Assembly (NCBI RefSeq): GCF_000372725.1 | Contig: NW_005200170.1 | Coordinates: forward strand, 742,364 to 806,363 | Direction: 5' to 3' | DNA from: Emiliania huxleyi CCMP1516 | Lineage: Eukaryota; Haptophyta; Isochrysidales; Noelaerhabdaceae | DNA: 64,000 nucleotides | Part shown: positions 9,604 through 21,662 of the stretch, piece after piece | How the letters are laid out: each line of letters starts with the position of its first letter | Position numbering within the stretch: the stretch's first letter is position 1 | Translations under genes and position numbers: made by a program | Notes under the pieces: model-generated | Seen by the model: the letters and a program-made list of their open reading frames with translations, nothing else | What the model was told of the DNA's origin: nothing | Databases searched by the model: none

Positions 9604-12600
9604 GTGAAGAAGAAGAGGGTGGAGGTCCGCGGCAATGCAGCTGACTCCGTCCACTTGCTCTCCAGCACACATGCTCTCCGAGTTGGCATTGTGGTCACAT
9701 TCTTACTTCAGGGCGCATGCGGCACACCAGCGGTACAGCCCGTCAACGTCAGCAGCCCTTCGCCGCCGCCGCCCTCTCCGCCGCCGCACTCTCCGCCGCT
9801 GCCTCCGAGCCCGCCGCCCCCATCGCCGCCGCCACCCTCCCCGCCGCCTCCGTCGCCTCCGCCCCTCGCGCCGCCGCCCTCGCCTCCACCGCCCTTGCCG
9901 CCGCCGCCCTCGCCGCCGTCATGCACCTCGAATCAGGTCCAGCAGAATGCACCCAACGTCGGCGGTTGGGGCGGCACTTGCACCTGTCCCGACGGTGGCG
10001 TTTACCTGGTCGGTGACAACCTCGACTCCTGTGCCTCCCTCGCCTGCGTCGGTGGCGTCAGCAGCCTGTGCAGCCCGCACAGTGGGAATGGTGTGAAAGT
10101 CACGTGCGGCACGTGCGCACCTGCACCTCCGCCGTCGCCGCCGTCGCCACCATCGCTGCCGCCGTCGCCGCCGTCGCCACCATCGCTGCCGCCGTCGCCG
10201 CCGTCCCCGCCGTCCCCGTCACCGCCGCCTCTCTCTCCGCCTCCGCCGCCCTCTCCCCTGTCGCCACCCGTTCCGCCCTCTCAGCAGCCTCTGCCGCCCT
10301 CTCCGCCGCCGTCCGTGTCTCCTCCATCCTTTCCAACAAATATGGACGCCACCGCTCTTGCCAACTTCGAAAGCTATGCTGGAAGTATCAACGGCAACTG
10401 GAACGAGTATCGAGTTGCATACCAGCTTGGCGTTGCTGCCACCTCAAGTGACGGTCGTGATTCCGGCCACCAAGTAATGGTTGCTCGCTCGCCCGCCTTC
10501 ACCGTGAACGTGCACGTTTCGTCTGTGCAATGCAGAACGCTAGGCGGAATAGGGGGCGGAGCTCCACTCGCCTCAAGTTCGTCCTTTTTGGGCGCAACGT
10601 CATCTCCACTTGGCTTCATGGGCATCGCAGCCCACAATACCGCCACAGATAGTTACGATCGCTACGCCAGCCGCACAATCCGAGGGCATAACGGCGACAG
10701 CGGCGGCTCGTGCCCTGACCCTTGCGAAGAGTGGATCTCAATGGATTTGACTAGCCTCTCTGGTGTCTACACGGTGGACCTCATTGATGCTTACGACGGC
10801 AGATGGGGATGGATCTACTTCGTGGAGTGTCAATTCTCGCCAGATGGAGTGTCACCCTCACCGCCGCCGCAACCTCCCTCTCCGCCGTCGCCGCCCTCTC
10901 TGCCGCCGCCACCTCTCTCTCCGCCTTCGTCGCCATCTCCGCCGAGAACCCCTTGTGACGAGTTTTTTGCAGCGATTAATGGTGCAGATTACCGCGGCTG
11001 CCAGAGTGTGACTCGTGGCGGGATCACGTGCCAGGCGTGGTCGTCGCAGAGCCCGCACTCGCATGGTTTCACGTCCGCCATGTACCCAAGCGGCGACCTC
11101 ACTGCCAACTATTGCCGCAACCCCGCCGGCGATCCTTCGATTTGGTGCTACACAGTCGACCCCGCCACACGTTGGGACTTTTGCGACCCGATCGGCACGC
11201 CACCGCCGCCGCCACCAGCCACACCGTCGCCGCCCTTGCCACCATCGCTGCCGCCGTCGCCGCCGTCGCCACCATCGCTACCGCCGTCGCCGCCGTCGCC
11301 GCCGTCGCCGCCGCTGCCGCCTCTCTCTCCGCCGCCACAGCCGCTCGCCCCCGGGTTTGTCACCGCGGAGAGCGAGGACCAGCTCCGCTCCCTGATCCAG
11401 GAGGCTGCTGCCGATGTTTCAATCTACCTGTCGCCCAGTGCGCACTTCGAGCTTTTGAGCCAGATCAGCTGCGGCTCCCACATCAAGGTAACCGTCGCGA
11501 GCAACGGCGAGGGCGCGACGCTCGACGGCAAGGGAGAGGCCGGGCTCTTTCACCTCTCGAACCGCTGCAGCCTCACCCTGCGGGGGCTGACCCTCGTCAA
11601 CGGGAGCGCGGCGGGCAGCGGCGGCGTTGTGTACGCTTACGAGGCAGGCGACGTCGAGATCATCGAGTCGACCGTATCGGGCTGCTCTGCTGGCAGGGTG
11701 CGCCGGGTAGAGCTAGAAGCCCTCCTGCAGCGCCAAACAGCAGCGAGGCAACAGATGGAGAGGGCCACGGCTGCCTCACCCCGCTCTCCTCGCAACCGCA
11801 GAACGGCGGCGTCGTCTACGCGAGTGAGAGCGGTGCGGTCTCGCTAGTCGGCTCGACCGTGACGGGCTGCTCGGCTCTTGTGCGCCGCGTAGAGCTAGTA
11901 GCCCGCCTAGCTTGCAGCGCCGCACGGCAGCGGGGGCGAGAGATAGAGGCCATGGCTGCCTCACCCCGCTCTCTCCTCGCAACGCGCCGCAGTCCGGCGG
12001 CGTCGTCTATGCGTATGACAGCGGTGCAGTCTCGCTAATGGGCTCGGACGTGACGGGCTGCTCTGCTGATGTTGTGCGCCGCGTAGAGCTAGCCGCCTGC
12101 CCTGCAGCGCCACACGGCAGCGGGGGCGAGAGGTGAAGAGACCTCGGCTGCCTCACCCCGCTCTCTCCTCGCAACCGCAGTACGGCGGCGTCGTCAGGGC
12201 GTATGACAGCGGTGCGGTCTCGATAATCGGCTCGAACGTGACGGGCTGCTCGGCTATGGTGCGCCGCGTAGAGCTAGCAGCCTCCCTGCAGCGTCACACG
12301 GCAGCGGGGCAAGAGATAGAGAGGGTCACGGCTGCCTCACCCCGCTCTCTCCTCTCAACCGCAGTGGGGCGGCGTCGTCTCCGCGGATGCCAGCGAGTCC
12401 CTCTCCATCGCGGGTGTCGACTTCATCAACAACAGAGCGGACGTCTCAGGCTCGGTGCTGTACCTGAATGACGGCACACCCTCGTCTATCAGTGACGCCT
12501 CCTTTACCGGCAACAACGGTATCACGATCCAGACTCTCAACTCGGAGATAGACTGGGACTGCCGCTTGGGCCGCTGGATACCGACCAAGGGCGCCTTTTT

Positions 12601-15600
12601 CGGCGACTTCAGCGCCCCCGAGTGCAACCGTTGCCCCGCTGGCTACTATGGGGCTGCGAGCGGCCTCACCGCACCCTCCTGCAGCGGCCAGTGCATCAGG
12701 GGTCACTTTTGCGAGGAGGGGACCGCCGACCCCGAGCCCTGCCCGGTCGGCACTCGCATGCCCGCCCTCGGCGCGGCGAGCAACGAGAGCTGCATCCCGT
12801 GCGCCCCCGGCCAGCATCAGCCCCTCGCGGGAAAGGAGGAGTGCCTTCCTTGCGCAGCGGGCAGCTTCTCTCCCGACGTCGGCCTCGCCGCTTGCTACCC
12901 CTGCCCGCGCGGCGGCTACTGCGAGGAGGCGGGCGCCGCCACCCGCATGGTCTGGGAGCCCTGTCCGGCGGGCAGCTTCAACCCGGCCGACGGCTCCAAG
13001 TCGAGCGCCGCGTGCGAGTCCTGCCCTGCCGGGACCGCTAGCGCAACGCGGGGCGCGGAAAGCAGCGACACGTGCGCGCCATGTCGGCCAGGCACCGTCG
13101 CCGCCGAAGCGGGCCTCTCCGAGTGCGCCAACTGCGGCGGAGGGACCTATCAGAACGACATGGGCGCGACGGGCTGCCGCGACTGTTCCCCGGGTCGCTA
13201 CTGCGCCGAGGGCGCGGCGGCGCCGCTGCCGTGCGAGGGCGGGACCTACTCGGACAAGACGGACTTATCGGCCGCCTCGCAGTGCACGCCCGCCGATCCG
13301 GGCTACATCGCCGCCCGGGGCTCCACCAAGCAGACGGCGTGCGACAAGGGCAGCTTCGCCAACGGCACGCGCAACGAGGTCTGCGAGCTGTGCGCCGAGG
13401 GCTCCTACCAGGGCGCGACCGGCGCGGCCGAGTGCACCGACGCCTCGCCGGGCTACTTCGCCACCCCCGGCTCGACGCAGCAGACGGCGTGCGCCAAGGG
13501 GTCGTACACGGACGCGTACGGGCAGGGCGCGTGCACGCCCTGCGCTGGCGGCACGTACCAGGACGAGGGCGGCAAGACGGCGTGCGAGCCGTGCGAGGCG
13601 GGAAGCTACTGCGCCATGGGTGCGGCGGCACCGATGCCGTGCGAGGCTGGCAGCTACTCGCGCGCCACCAACCTCACCGACGCGAGCGAGTGCACCGCCG
13701 CCGACCCGGGCTACTTCGCCACCACCGGCTCTACGCAGCAGACGCCGTGCGCTCCAGGCAGCATTGCCCCTTCGGCCAACATGTCCGCGTGCGAGCTCTG
13801 CTCGTTCGGACGCTTCGCAGCCTCTCGCACCGTTTGCGAGGAGTGCGAGGCGGGCACCTACGCGGCGAGCGAGGGCCTGTCGCAGTGCACTCTCTGCCCA
13901 CACCCCCTCAGCTCCAAGAGCGGCGACGTCACCTGCTCCATCTGCAAGGAGGGCTTCTACCTGCAGGACACTAACGCCCTTCCGGATGACATCTTCCGCT
14001 TCCCGACCAAGCACTGTAAAGCGTGCCCGCCGGACGCCATCTGCGCGACCAACACCACTCTCGAGACCCTCGGCGTCCCGCGCAACCACTGGCGCGCCTC
14101 GCTCCGCACCACCGAGATTCACGAGTGCGACGCCTCCGACCACTGCAGCGGCTCGGGCCCTTCCCGCTCCGCCGCGCCCGCCGCCTCTTCCCGCCGCCTC
14201 GCGGCTTCTGACGGCGCCGGCCCAGGCTGCAACCTCGGCCACACCGGCCCGCTCTGCGAGTGGTGCGTGAGCGACGAGCAGTACTTCAGCCGCACGGAGC
14301 GAGGTTGCGCCGATTGCCCGACGACGGGGCGGTTCGGCATCCTGGCCGGAGTCGTCGTCGCTCTCGCAGGGACAGGGCTCTTCTTGTACCGCGCCCTCGC
14401 CGAGGCGTGCGGCCGCTTTGGAGCCCGCGCTGAGCGCCGGCTCGAGATCGTCGAGTCGCAGGTTCAGACGCCCCTTTACAGACGCACACAGACCCGCAAC
14501 ATCAACTGACACTAGCGTGCCTGGGCTAAGGTTGGCTTCCAGCCCAAGTTCAAGATCCTGGTCAGCTTCTACCAGATTGCCGCTACGCTCGGCCCCGTCT
14601 ACGGCGTCCGCTTGCACGAGGACTTCACGCGCTGGACCGACTTCATCGACTCGCTCAGCCTAGACTTGCTAAGCATCACCTACCCAGACGCGTGCATCGG
14701 CTCGATGCGAGACCGGCTCCTGCTTGCCGGCTTGTGGCCGATCCTTGCCATGCTGCTCGGGGGCGCCTCCCTCGCCTGCTACGCCCTCGCGGAGTGGCTT
14801 CTGTCTGGTCGCGCCGACAGCCTCCGTCGCGAACTCGTCCGCGCGACGCTGCGCCGCCTCCTCTACTGGGCCATCCTCGTCGCCTACCTCGTGCTGCCCT
14901 CCGTCTCTCGCTCCATCTTCAAGGCGAAGCAGTGCGAGTCGTTTGACATCAACGTCTTCACCGGGGACCGGCGCAGCTACCTCGTAGCCGACCTCGACGT
15001 GCTGTGTGGCCCCGACGACGACGACTTTCGCGGCCTCGAAGCGTTTTTCTGGGCCTTCGTCGTGCTCTGGCCGGTGCTCGTCCCGCTAGCCTTCCTCGCG
15101 CTCCTGCTCTGGATTCGCCCCGCGGTGCGAGCGCAGCGTATTGGCCCCCTCGCCCGAGCCTGCCGCTTCCTCTGGCGCGACTACGAGCCGGCCTTCCTCT
15201 TCTGGGAGGTCGTCGATCTGGGCCGCAAGCTCTTCCTCGCCTCGCTGGTGCTCTTCATCCAGACAGACGACGGCTCGAGCAAGCTCCTCCGCCTCGTTGT
15301 CGCCTCTCTCCTCTCGGCCCTCTACCTCGCCGTCCTCGCCCTCTCCCGGCCCTTCAAGCGTGAAGACGACCTCTACCTCGCGTGCACCGCCAACCTGCTG
15401 CTCGCCTGCTGCTTCACCTCCGGCACCGTGATCCAGCTGTGCGAGAGCGCCGAGGACATGTGCAAGACCCTCGTCGGCTTCGAGAGCGCGCGCGGCGCGA
15501 GCGAGTTTGTAATCGCGCTCACCGTCGCAATGCTCATCGCATCGCTGCTCGTCGTCTTCTTCAAGACCGTCAGCGCCGTCCGCATGCCCACCGTACGCCT

Positions 15601-16480
15601 CACCTCCTCCGGCCGCCCCCCTGTCCTCGAGCTGTCCCCCGAGTGCCACTTCCACGGCTTCATCTCGCACGCCTGGGGGACCGGCCAGGACCAGACGCAC
15701 GTCGTCGTGCGGCGACTCCAGCTTCTCCTGCCCGGCGTCCGGATCTGGCTCGACGTCGACAATCTCGATGACGTGGGCAGGCTCGAGGAGGCAGTAGCCG
15801 ATGCAATGACCTTTCTCGTCTTCCTCAGCGCCGGCTACTTCAGGAGCTTCAACTGCCGCCGCGAGCTGTACGCGGCGCTCGCCTCAAATCGGCCCTTCAT
15901 CCCCATCTTCGAGGCCGACGTGGCAAAGGGCGGCGCCTCGATCGAGGCGCTGAAGGCCGAGTGCCGCGAAAACTGCGTCGAGGCCGCCCCTGCTGCCTAC
16001 CCTAACTACAGCGGGCCAGGCGAGATGCTCGCGCGCGTGTTTGAGGAGGCGGCGCCGATCGTGTGGGTGCGGGTGAACGCCTTTCAGCTCGAGTCGCTCA
16101 AGGCTGTCGCGCTGCGGATGCTGCTGCACTCTCCTTTCTACGCGAGCCGCCCGGCCGAGCTCGCCGACGGCGTGATGGTACCCGGCCAGGCGGGCCCCGT
16201 TGCCTTCAGCGGCCCCGTCACCATCCTCGTGTGCCGCGGCAACATCGGCGTCCTCGATTTGTCGGAGCTGGTCAAGACGGCGGCGGGGGAGGGGCGCGGC
16301 TCTACCGCCAGCGCCGAGCTGAGCCCTGGCTGTCAGGCTGTCAGGTGCTGTCAGGTGATCTGTCGGGCTGTCGGGCAGCTGTCAGGCACTGTCAGGTGCC
16401 TCTGTCAGACCAGCTGTCAGGTGCTGTCAGTGCTGTCGGGTGCTGTCGGGTGCATGTCTGACAGGCGAGGGGTTCTGTAG
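9604..16480 (+). CDS. Giant receptor-like protein: Pro-rich, kringle, beta-helix, GCC2/GCC3 repeats, ~8 membrane segments, TIR
   Basis: Frame-consistent exons are ~9604(or 9712)-11697, 11802-11879, 11993-12073, 12181-12258, 12365-14461 and 14531-16480, all in phase 0; over 2,050 residues. Order: SPPPP linkers; a Cys module (GGWGGTCTCPDGGVYLVGD); a Trp/Tyr-rich beta module; a kringle at 10951-11193 (NGADYRGCQS, NYCRNPAGDPSIWCYT); a beta-helix at ~11350-12590; Cys repeats of the GCC2/GCC3 (ephrin-receptor-like) type at ~12600-14300; about eight hydrophobic helices from 14327 to 15580, including FLFWEVVDLGRKLFLASLVL; then a TIR domain at 15650-15930 with FHGFISHAWG, IWLDVDNLDD and SFNCRRELYAAL. 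The Glu of that last motif (codon 15863-15865) sits where the NADase glutamate of plant TIRs lies. The topology predicts a large extracellular part and cytoplasmic TIR. The 3' end after ~16320 runs into a minisatellite, so the exact C-terminus is uncertain. Confidence 0.8.
11640..12440 (+). repeat. Tandem exon-intron modules of the beta-helix
   Basis: Four successive ~26-residue coding modules of the form GGVVYAYDSGAVSLMGS...TGCSA are separated by four homologous introns: 11698-11801, 11880-11992, 12074-12180 and 12259-12364. Every intron starts GTGCGCCG(C/G)GTAGAGCTAG and ends with CTCTCCTCGCAAC...GCAG, and every splice is phase 0. So exon plus intron were copied together, each copy adding one rung to the beta-helix. 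The modules keep high DNA identity in the introns too, so the copying is fairly recent. Confidence 0.9.
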
Positions 16481-16622
16481 CTGTCAGGTGCTGTCAGAGC
16501 TGTCGGGTGTTGCTGTCAGACGCTGTCAGAGCTGTCAGAGCTGTCAGGCTGCTGCTGCTGTCAGACGGTGGGCTGTTGCTGTCAGGTGCTGTCAGGTGGT
16601 GCTGTCGGGGTGCTGTCAGGCT
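16325..16622 (+). repeat. CTGTCAGG minisatellite
   Basis: About 300 bases made almost entirely of CTGTCAGGTG, CTGTCAGAG and CTGTCGGG variants with a unit of 9-14 bases. It overlaps the last ~50 codons of the TIR gene's open frame, which becomes Cys/Gln/Ser-rich here. It may therefore be a 3' UTR or an intron rather than coding sequence. Confidence 0.85.
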
Positions 16623-16702
16623 CTGACACACACCAGCCACACTTATGACACTATCAAGAGGAGACTAGCAGGACTCTACTACACATACTCTAGCCTCTAG
16701 CT

Positions 16703-19700
16703 CTACTCTGCCTCCGGTCCCACCATCTTTTTCATGGTGGACGTCACCATCTTCTTGTCTGCCGCACTGAGAGAATAGCAGAGAGGCAGGGTGGAGTGCT
16801 TCTTCAGGTACACCTTGCTGATGATCTGGTAGTTGCTGGTCCAGCGGAAGGCCTCCCCATCGTTGTCGCTCGTCAGCTTGTAGTACTTGCACGCTCTGTT
16901 CTGGTAGCGCGGGCCGTCTGGGGGGGTCCCGTCACCCTTCACCTCACGGTACCACCGGAGGATAAAGAGGCCCTTGGGGTCGTTGATGAAGACCCCGTTG
17001 CTGCGCTGACTCATGGAGAGCTGGCGCAGGTACTCTGCGCTGGAGCTGCCAGTGGCGCGGCGCGCGTCTACCGTGCCGTCGGCGACGGCCACCTGCTCAA
17101 TGTTGCCGATGGCAAAGACCTTGGAGCTGTCCTCCATGGTGAAGAGCACCGCAACTGCGAAGAGAAAGAGAAGAGGGAGAGATGAGGATGCACGTCTTAT
17201 GTGTGTGTGTGACAGGCGGGCAAGGGCGTGGTCACCGTCATCATCATCCATGTAAAAGTCGAGCTCCTCATCCACATCCTCGCCCCGCTGCTGATGGGAT
17301 TTGATGAGCCGCTTGACGTGGAAGCGGAGCTTGCGATCCTTTGACTCCTCCTGGATGGAGACGTTGAAATCTGCCAGCAGTTTACGGATCTCCTCAAAAA
17401 ACTCTGAGCTGCTGCCCTCCTCGCCGCCGGTTGGAGGCGCCACGTTGGCCCCGTTCCGCATCAGCTGGTTCAGCACGGCCTCGGCATCTGCAGCATCCTG
17501 TGCGCCCATGGCGGTCAGCTCGGCCGGCTCAGCATCGGGTGTGCCGTTTGGATCATCCTCCTTCTCTCCCGGCTCCTCCAGCGACGCGCCACCCTGGACA
17601 TAGGTGTCAGCCAGAGGAAAGTGCAAGCACGGCTGCTTGAAGAAGCCGGTCCGCGCACAGAGGTTGGCGCGGACTCCACAGGATTGAAGGAGCTCAATCG
17701 CACGAGCTAGGCCCCTGTCGAGGGCGGCAATCATCTGAGGGTTCGTAGGGAACCAGCCTGGCGGCGGGGTGTCGATCTTGATCCGCTCAATCGAGTGCGG
17801 GATGCCGCGGCACGAGGCCGGGATCTTCAACCCCGGCTGAGCAGCCTCCAGATGCTGTTGGTACAGATAGTGATCGAGATGCCGCGCCCAGCCCATCACC
17901 GACACCACCGGGGAGTTTGTCTGCGCCATCCGCCCGTACTGGAAGAAGTACTCAGAGAAGGCCGACGTGAAGCGCGGCCCGTCCGGCTTGAACCGGCCAC
18001 CAAAGTTGTCACGGAACTGAATGAATCGCAAAATGCAGCCATGGCACGACGTCACAATGTCAAGGAAGGTCTCGCGGGTCAGAAAGTTGGCCTCGAGAGT
18101 GAGGCCTCGGGTGGAGGTCACGTGCCGGCGCCAGTGCAGCACAAAGCCCAGCACCAAGGCGGCGTCCTCGATGACGTCCAGCGGCTCGCGCCCGCGATCG
18201 AGCCACGAGGAAAGGTACGTGCTGAAGACGCTCACGACGGCAAAGGTGGCATTGAGGTGAGTCTCGCCGGCGTCAATCCGCCGCTTCAGCTCGTCAGCAG
18301 TCTTCTTGCTGAAGATCTTGAGCACGCCGGGCCAGTGCTGCTTGTTGTGCGGGTCGAGGTCCTTGCCGTTGAACATCTTGAAGTCCTTGGGGTCCCGCAT
18401 GCTGTCGAGGTGGGCGGCGGTGGCAAAGGAGCGCAACGCCTCGTCGGCACCTGAGTGAAGGGAAGGGGTGGGGGCGGGTGAGTCGGAATGGACTAATGTG
18501 CAGAGGGGGGAACGGACGCTGTTGCAGGCGGCGGCGGGCGATGCCTTGCGGGGTGTGGTAGCCGCCAAAGTCCCAGATTCTCGCTGGGCTCAGTAGCTGC
18601 ACGCGCAAGCGCCACGCCAAGTGCATGTAGTCCTGGTGGCCGTAGATGACGAGGCCCTCTGTGGTCTCCGCCAAGCTCAAGAAGAGCAAGGGGTGGTCTA
18701 GCTTGTGCACGGCCGTCACCCATTCCCGAGGATCTTTGGTGTGATTCGCCTCGTAGTTGACACGGAAGTCACACTTGCGCAGCCGTGCGTCACCATCGGA
18801 AATGTGGCCCGCGAGGGGGAGCTCAAGCTCACTGCACGCCGTGTGCATCAGCCTCCAGCGTGCAAAGACCCACTCGTTGTCAAACCTGTTGTCGGTAGCG
18901 ATGATGGCAAACGGAAACCAGGGGGCACCCGGCAACACGGGCACCCACGTGTAGACATAGACGTAGCCCGCCAGCGCCGTCTTCTCCTCGATGAGCACTC
19001 GCAGATCCTCGACCGAGTAGATGCTCCTCGTGTTCGACGAGTTCGTACCATCAAAGCCCCAGAGCTTGACGCCCGCCTTCCACGTGTCCGCGTCCGTGTT
19101 CTGCTCCATCTTGTCGAGCATCTCGGCGTCGATGCGGCGCAGCCCAGTGGTGGCGTCCTCGCTAATGATGCCAGGCACGGTCTGCAGAGGCGCGTAGTTT
19201 TTGAGGTGTTTAAAAAGCCCTGTTAGGCTCTCCTTCTTGAGGCCATCCTCCAGCACCATCGTGTCAAACGCCGCCCGCGCCTTCTGGCTCGTGCGCAGGT
19301 CCGGCCCAAATAGGACGCCCGACACAAACTTGTGAGCCCACGCCGAGCCGTTGTTGAGGAGCATGCCGTAGAAGACCTTGCTCGCCGGGCTCAAAATACG
19401 GCCACGGGACGTGCCATTCTTCAGGCACACGGAGATGTCATGCAGCAGCTGGACAGTGGGAGCGCTCTCATCTAGACGGCCGAGCTTGGACGCCTGGATG
19501 AGATTTTGGATCATGGGCGGCAGCGAGGCAAGCCTGGCCGCCTCCACGGCGCGCTCCGCATCGCGCTTGGCGAGAGCACTGGCCTCAGATGCTGCCAGCT
19601 GCGCCGCGTGCTCCTTGCGCAGCTTTGCGAGGGCGGCCTCCTGCGTGGGGTGGGAGGGTGCTGTAGGGGCGAGGGCGGCGGCCCGGGTGAGAGGACAGCA

Positions 19701-21257
19701 ATGTGAGGGCAGCGAGGAGATTAGTGGCAGCGAGGGTGGCGGCGAGGGTGGCGGAGGCGAGGGTGGCGGCGGTGGCGGCGGCAAGGGTGGCGGCGGTGAG
19801 GGTGGCGAGAGTGGCGGCGACGAGAGTGGCGGCGGCGAGGGTGGGGACGGCGAGGGAGGCGGCGGGCTCAGCGGTGGCGGCGAGGGTAGCGGCGGGGAGG
19901 GGGATGGCGGCGAGGGTCCTAACGCCACCAGACTCCTCCCAGACTCCTCGCAGCTCCTTTTTGGCGGTGAGGGTGGAGAAGGGGGGGGCAAGCGGGAGGC
20001 CGGCACCTGCTCTGCCTGGAGCTCTGCTACTTGGACCTGTTGCGCTTGCATCGCCTCCCGCATAGTAGCCCCGAGCCGGGCAGTCTCCTCGTCCCTCTGA
20101 CTCTGATTTACAAAGATCAGTGCCGTCAGCTGCTCCGCGTGGGCTCTTTCGAGCTGTGACGACTGCTCTCCCAGGCGGCGCGAGAGCGCCGTCATGGCCT
20201 CGACGTTCTGTCGCTCGAGCACTGCGAGGTCGTGAGCGCGGCGAGCCTGCAGTGCAGCCACCTCTGCCTCGTGCCGGCTGGCAGCCGTGAGGGCAGCTCT
20301 CTCCAGGCGCTGCCGCTCCGTGGCAGCCTTATCGAGGGTCTGCTTCTTTGACTGCTCTGCCTGAAGGCGCCCCTCCCGCTCCTCCTGCAGCTGCTCCTGC
20401 ACGGCCGCGCACGCAAGTGCCATTGCGTGCAGCTCTGACTGTCGCTGAGAGGTGGATGCCTCGGCGAGCTCCTGTGCCGCCAGCGCTGCAGCTACTTTGC
20501 CCTGCAGCTCCTCTTCTCTCTGCTGTGCCTCAGCTGCAGCCTGCTGCAAGTCTCGCATCATGCCCGTCGCCTCCCCCAAAGCCATCCGTGCACGCTCCTC
20601 ATAGCGGCACTTGGCATCCTCAAGAGTCAGTACTGCACGCGCCTCGTGCCGCGTAGCATTGTGAGCAGCCCTTGCTCGCTCCTCCAACCGCCCCGCCATC
20701 TCGTCTCGTGTCATGAGCTGAATCTTGTGTCCTTCATCCGTTGGGGGGCAACGCGCACTCTCAACGCGCCTGACAAAGGACCGGTTGAATTCGAGAGCGG
20801 CGCACCCAAAGCACATGCCACCGAGATGGGCCTGGCCGCTACTTGGACTGCACGCAAGGGATCGGACACAGCTCTGCTGCCCAATATAGAGCGCGCCATG
20901 CTGCGTCTGCATCGCCTCTGCCATAAGCTGCAGCCCGGGAAGATGTCCTTCTTGAGCCTGCACGTACGCGTCGTAGCTCGGTTGGTACTGTGCTGGGAAT
21001 GCCGGCTTGACGAGCGCCTCGTACACGTCTCTCGGGCCAAAGGTGCCGCCCGTTCCCAGATCGTAGAGCCGGTGCCAATGCTCCGAGCCCTGAAGCGTCT
21101 CAAACCACTCTTTGCCCTCGGAGCCGGGTTGACGCCAGCCCGTGCATGCGATGCCGGTCGTAGGCGGCACTGCATTCGAAGGCGAGGCCCCAGCACGCGC
21201 CTCTGCACTCGAGGACGAGGACCCGGCGGTGGCGGCATCCGCGGTGGCACCACTCAT
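16703..21257 (-). CDS. Coiled-coil, transposase-like protein
   Basis: Exons in frame: 21257-20007, 19640-18545, 18450-17236 and 17154-16703. Introns are 20006-19641 (GT-AG), 18544-18451 (GC-AG) and 17235-17155 (GT-AG); the product is about 1337 residues. An upstream ATG at 21461 is possible. Residues ~180-420 are a long Glu/Gln/Arg/Ala coiled coil. The middle carries LAGHISDGDARLRK, IYGHQDYMHLAWRLR and, later, ANFLTRETFLDIVTSCHG. From memory these resemble the order SDGDSR / QD..H...KLR / NF.TR.A in a poorly characterised family of transposon-like genes in animals and algae. I cannot name the superfamily or identify a catalytic triad. The neighbouring divergent gene at 21663 might belong to the same element. 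A domesticated host gene is the alternative. Confidence 0.6.
19641..20006 (-). repeat. Stop-free proline-coding intron of 366 nt
   Basis: On the coding strand the segment starts GTGCCGG and ends CCCCACGCAG, between two halves of one coiled coil (AELQAEQ | EAALAKLRKEHAAQ), so it reads as a phase-0 intron. It is exactly 122 codons long with no stop and would encode an SPPPPSPPP tract if retained. It is built from repeated GGCGGCGAGGGTGGC units on the + strand. Confidence 0.65.
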
Positions 21258-21662
21258 ATTGTATGCACCTTGCGTCTCGTGGAGGCTGCCGAACCGGAAG
21301 GCCTCTGAGGAGATCACGAGAAATGTATAGAATCCGCCGAGGAAGCGGTACAGCCCCTTTGCCTTGGACGGTGCCGGCTTGCGCGATCCTGATAATCGGC
21401 GGCCCCACGCACGGAGGAGATGAGACGGGTGTAGAGCAGGCGTTCGCGTGGTGCTTCGCATGCACGACCGCCGACGGTGACGTGCGCCTGACGATTTTCG
21501 ACGGGCGCGTCTGACTTCTTTTTCCGGGAGGGTTCTGCCCCGTCGCGGCTTTTTCAGTGTACGTACTAGTAGCTTTTATAACTTCCGAAGGTACCACGGG
21601 ATTTTTATTCGTCCGGGCGGGAACAACGAGACCGGGAGCGAGTTTGCCAGTTGTCTGTCTCC

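Noticed and set aside
12600-14300. Receptor tyrosine kinase
   Set aside because: The GCC2/GCC3 repeats resemble the cysteine part of ephrin receptors, but no kinase domain follows; the cytoplasmic domain is TIR-like.
12900-16200. Several 100-450-codon frames on either strand over the Cys-rich and TIR exons
   Set aside because: Compositional shadows; the real frame carries regular Cys spacing, membrane helices and TIR motifs.
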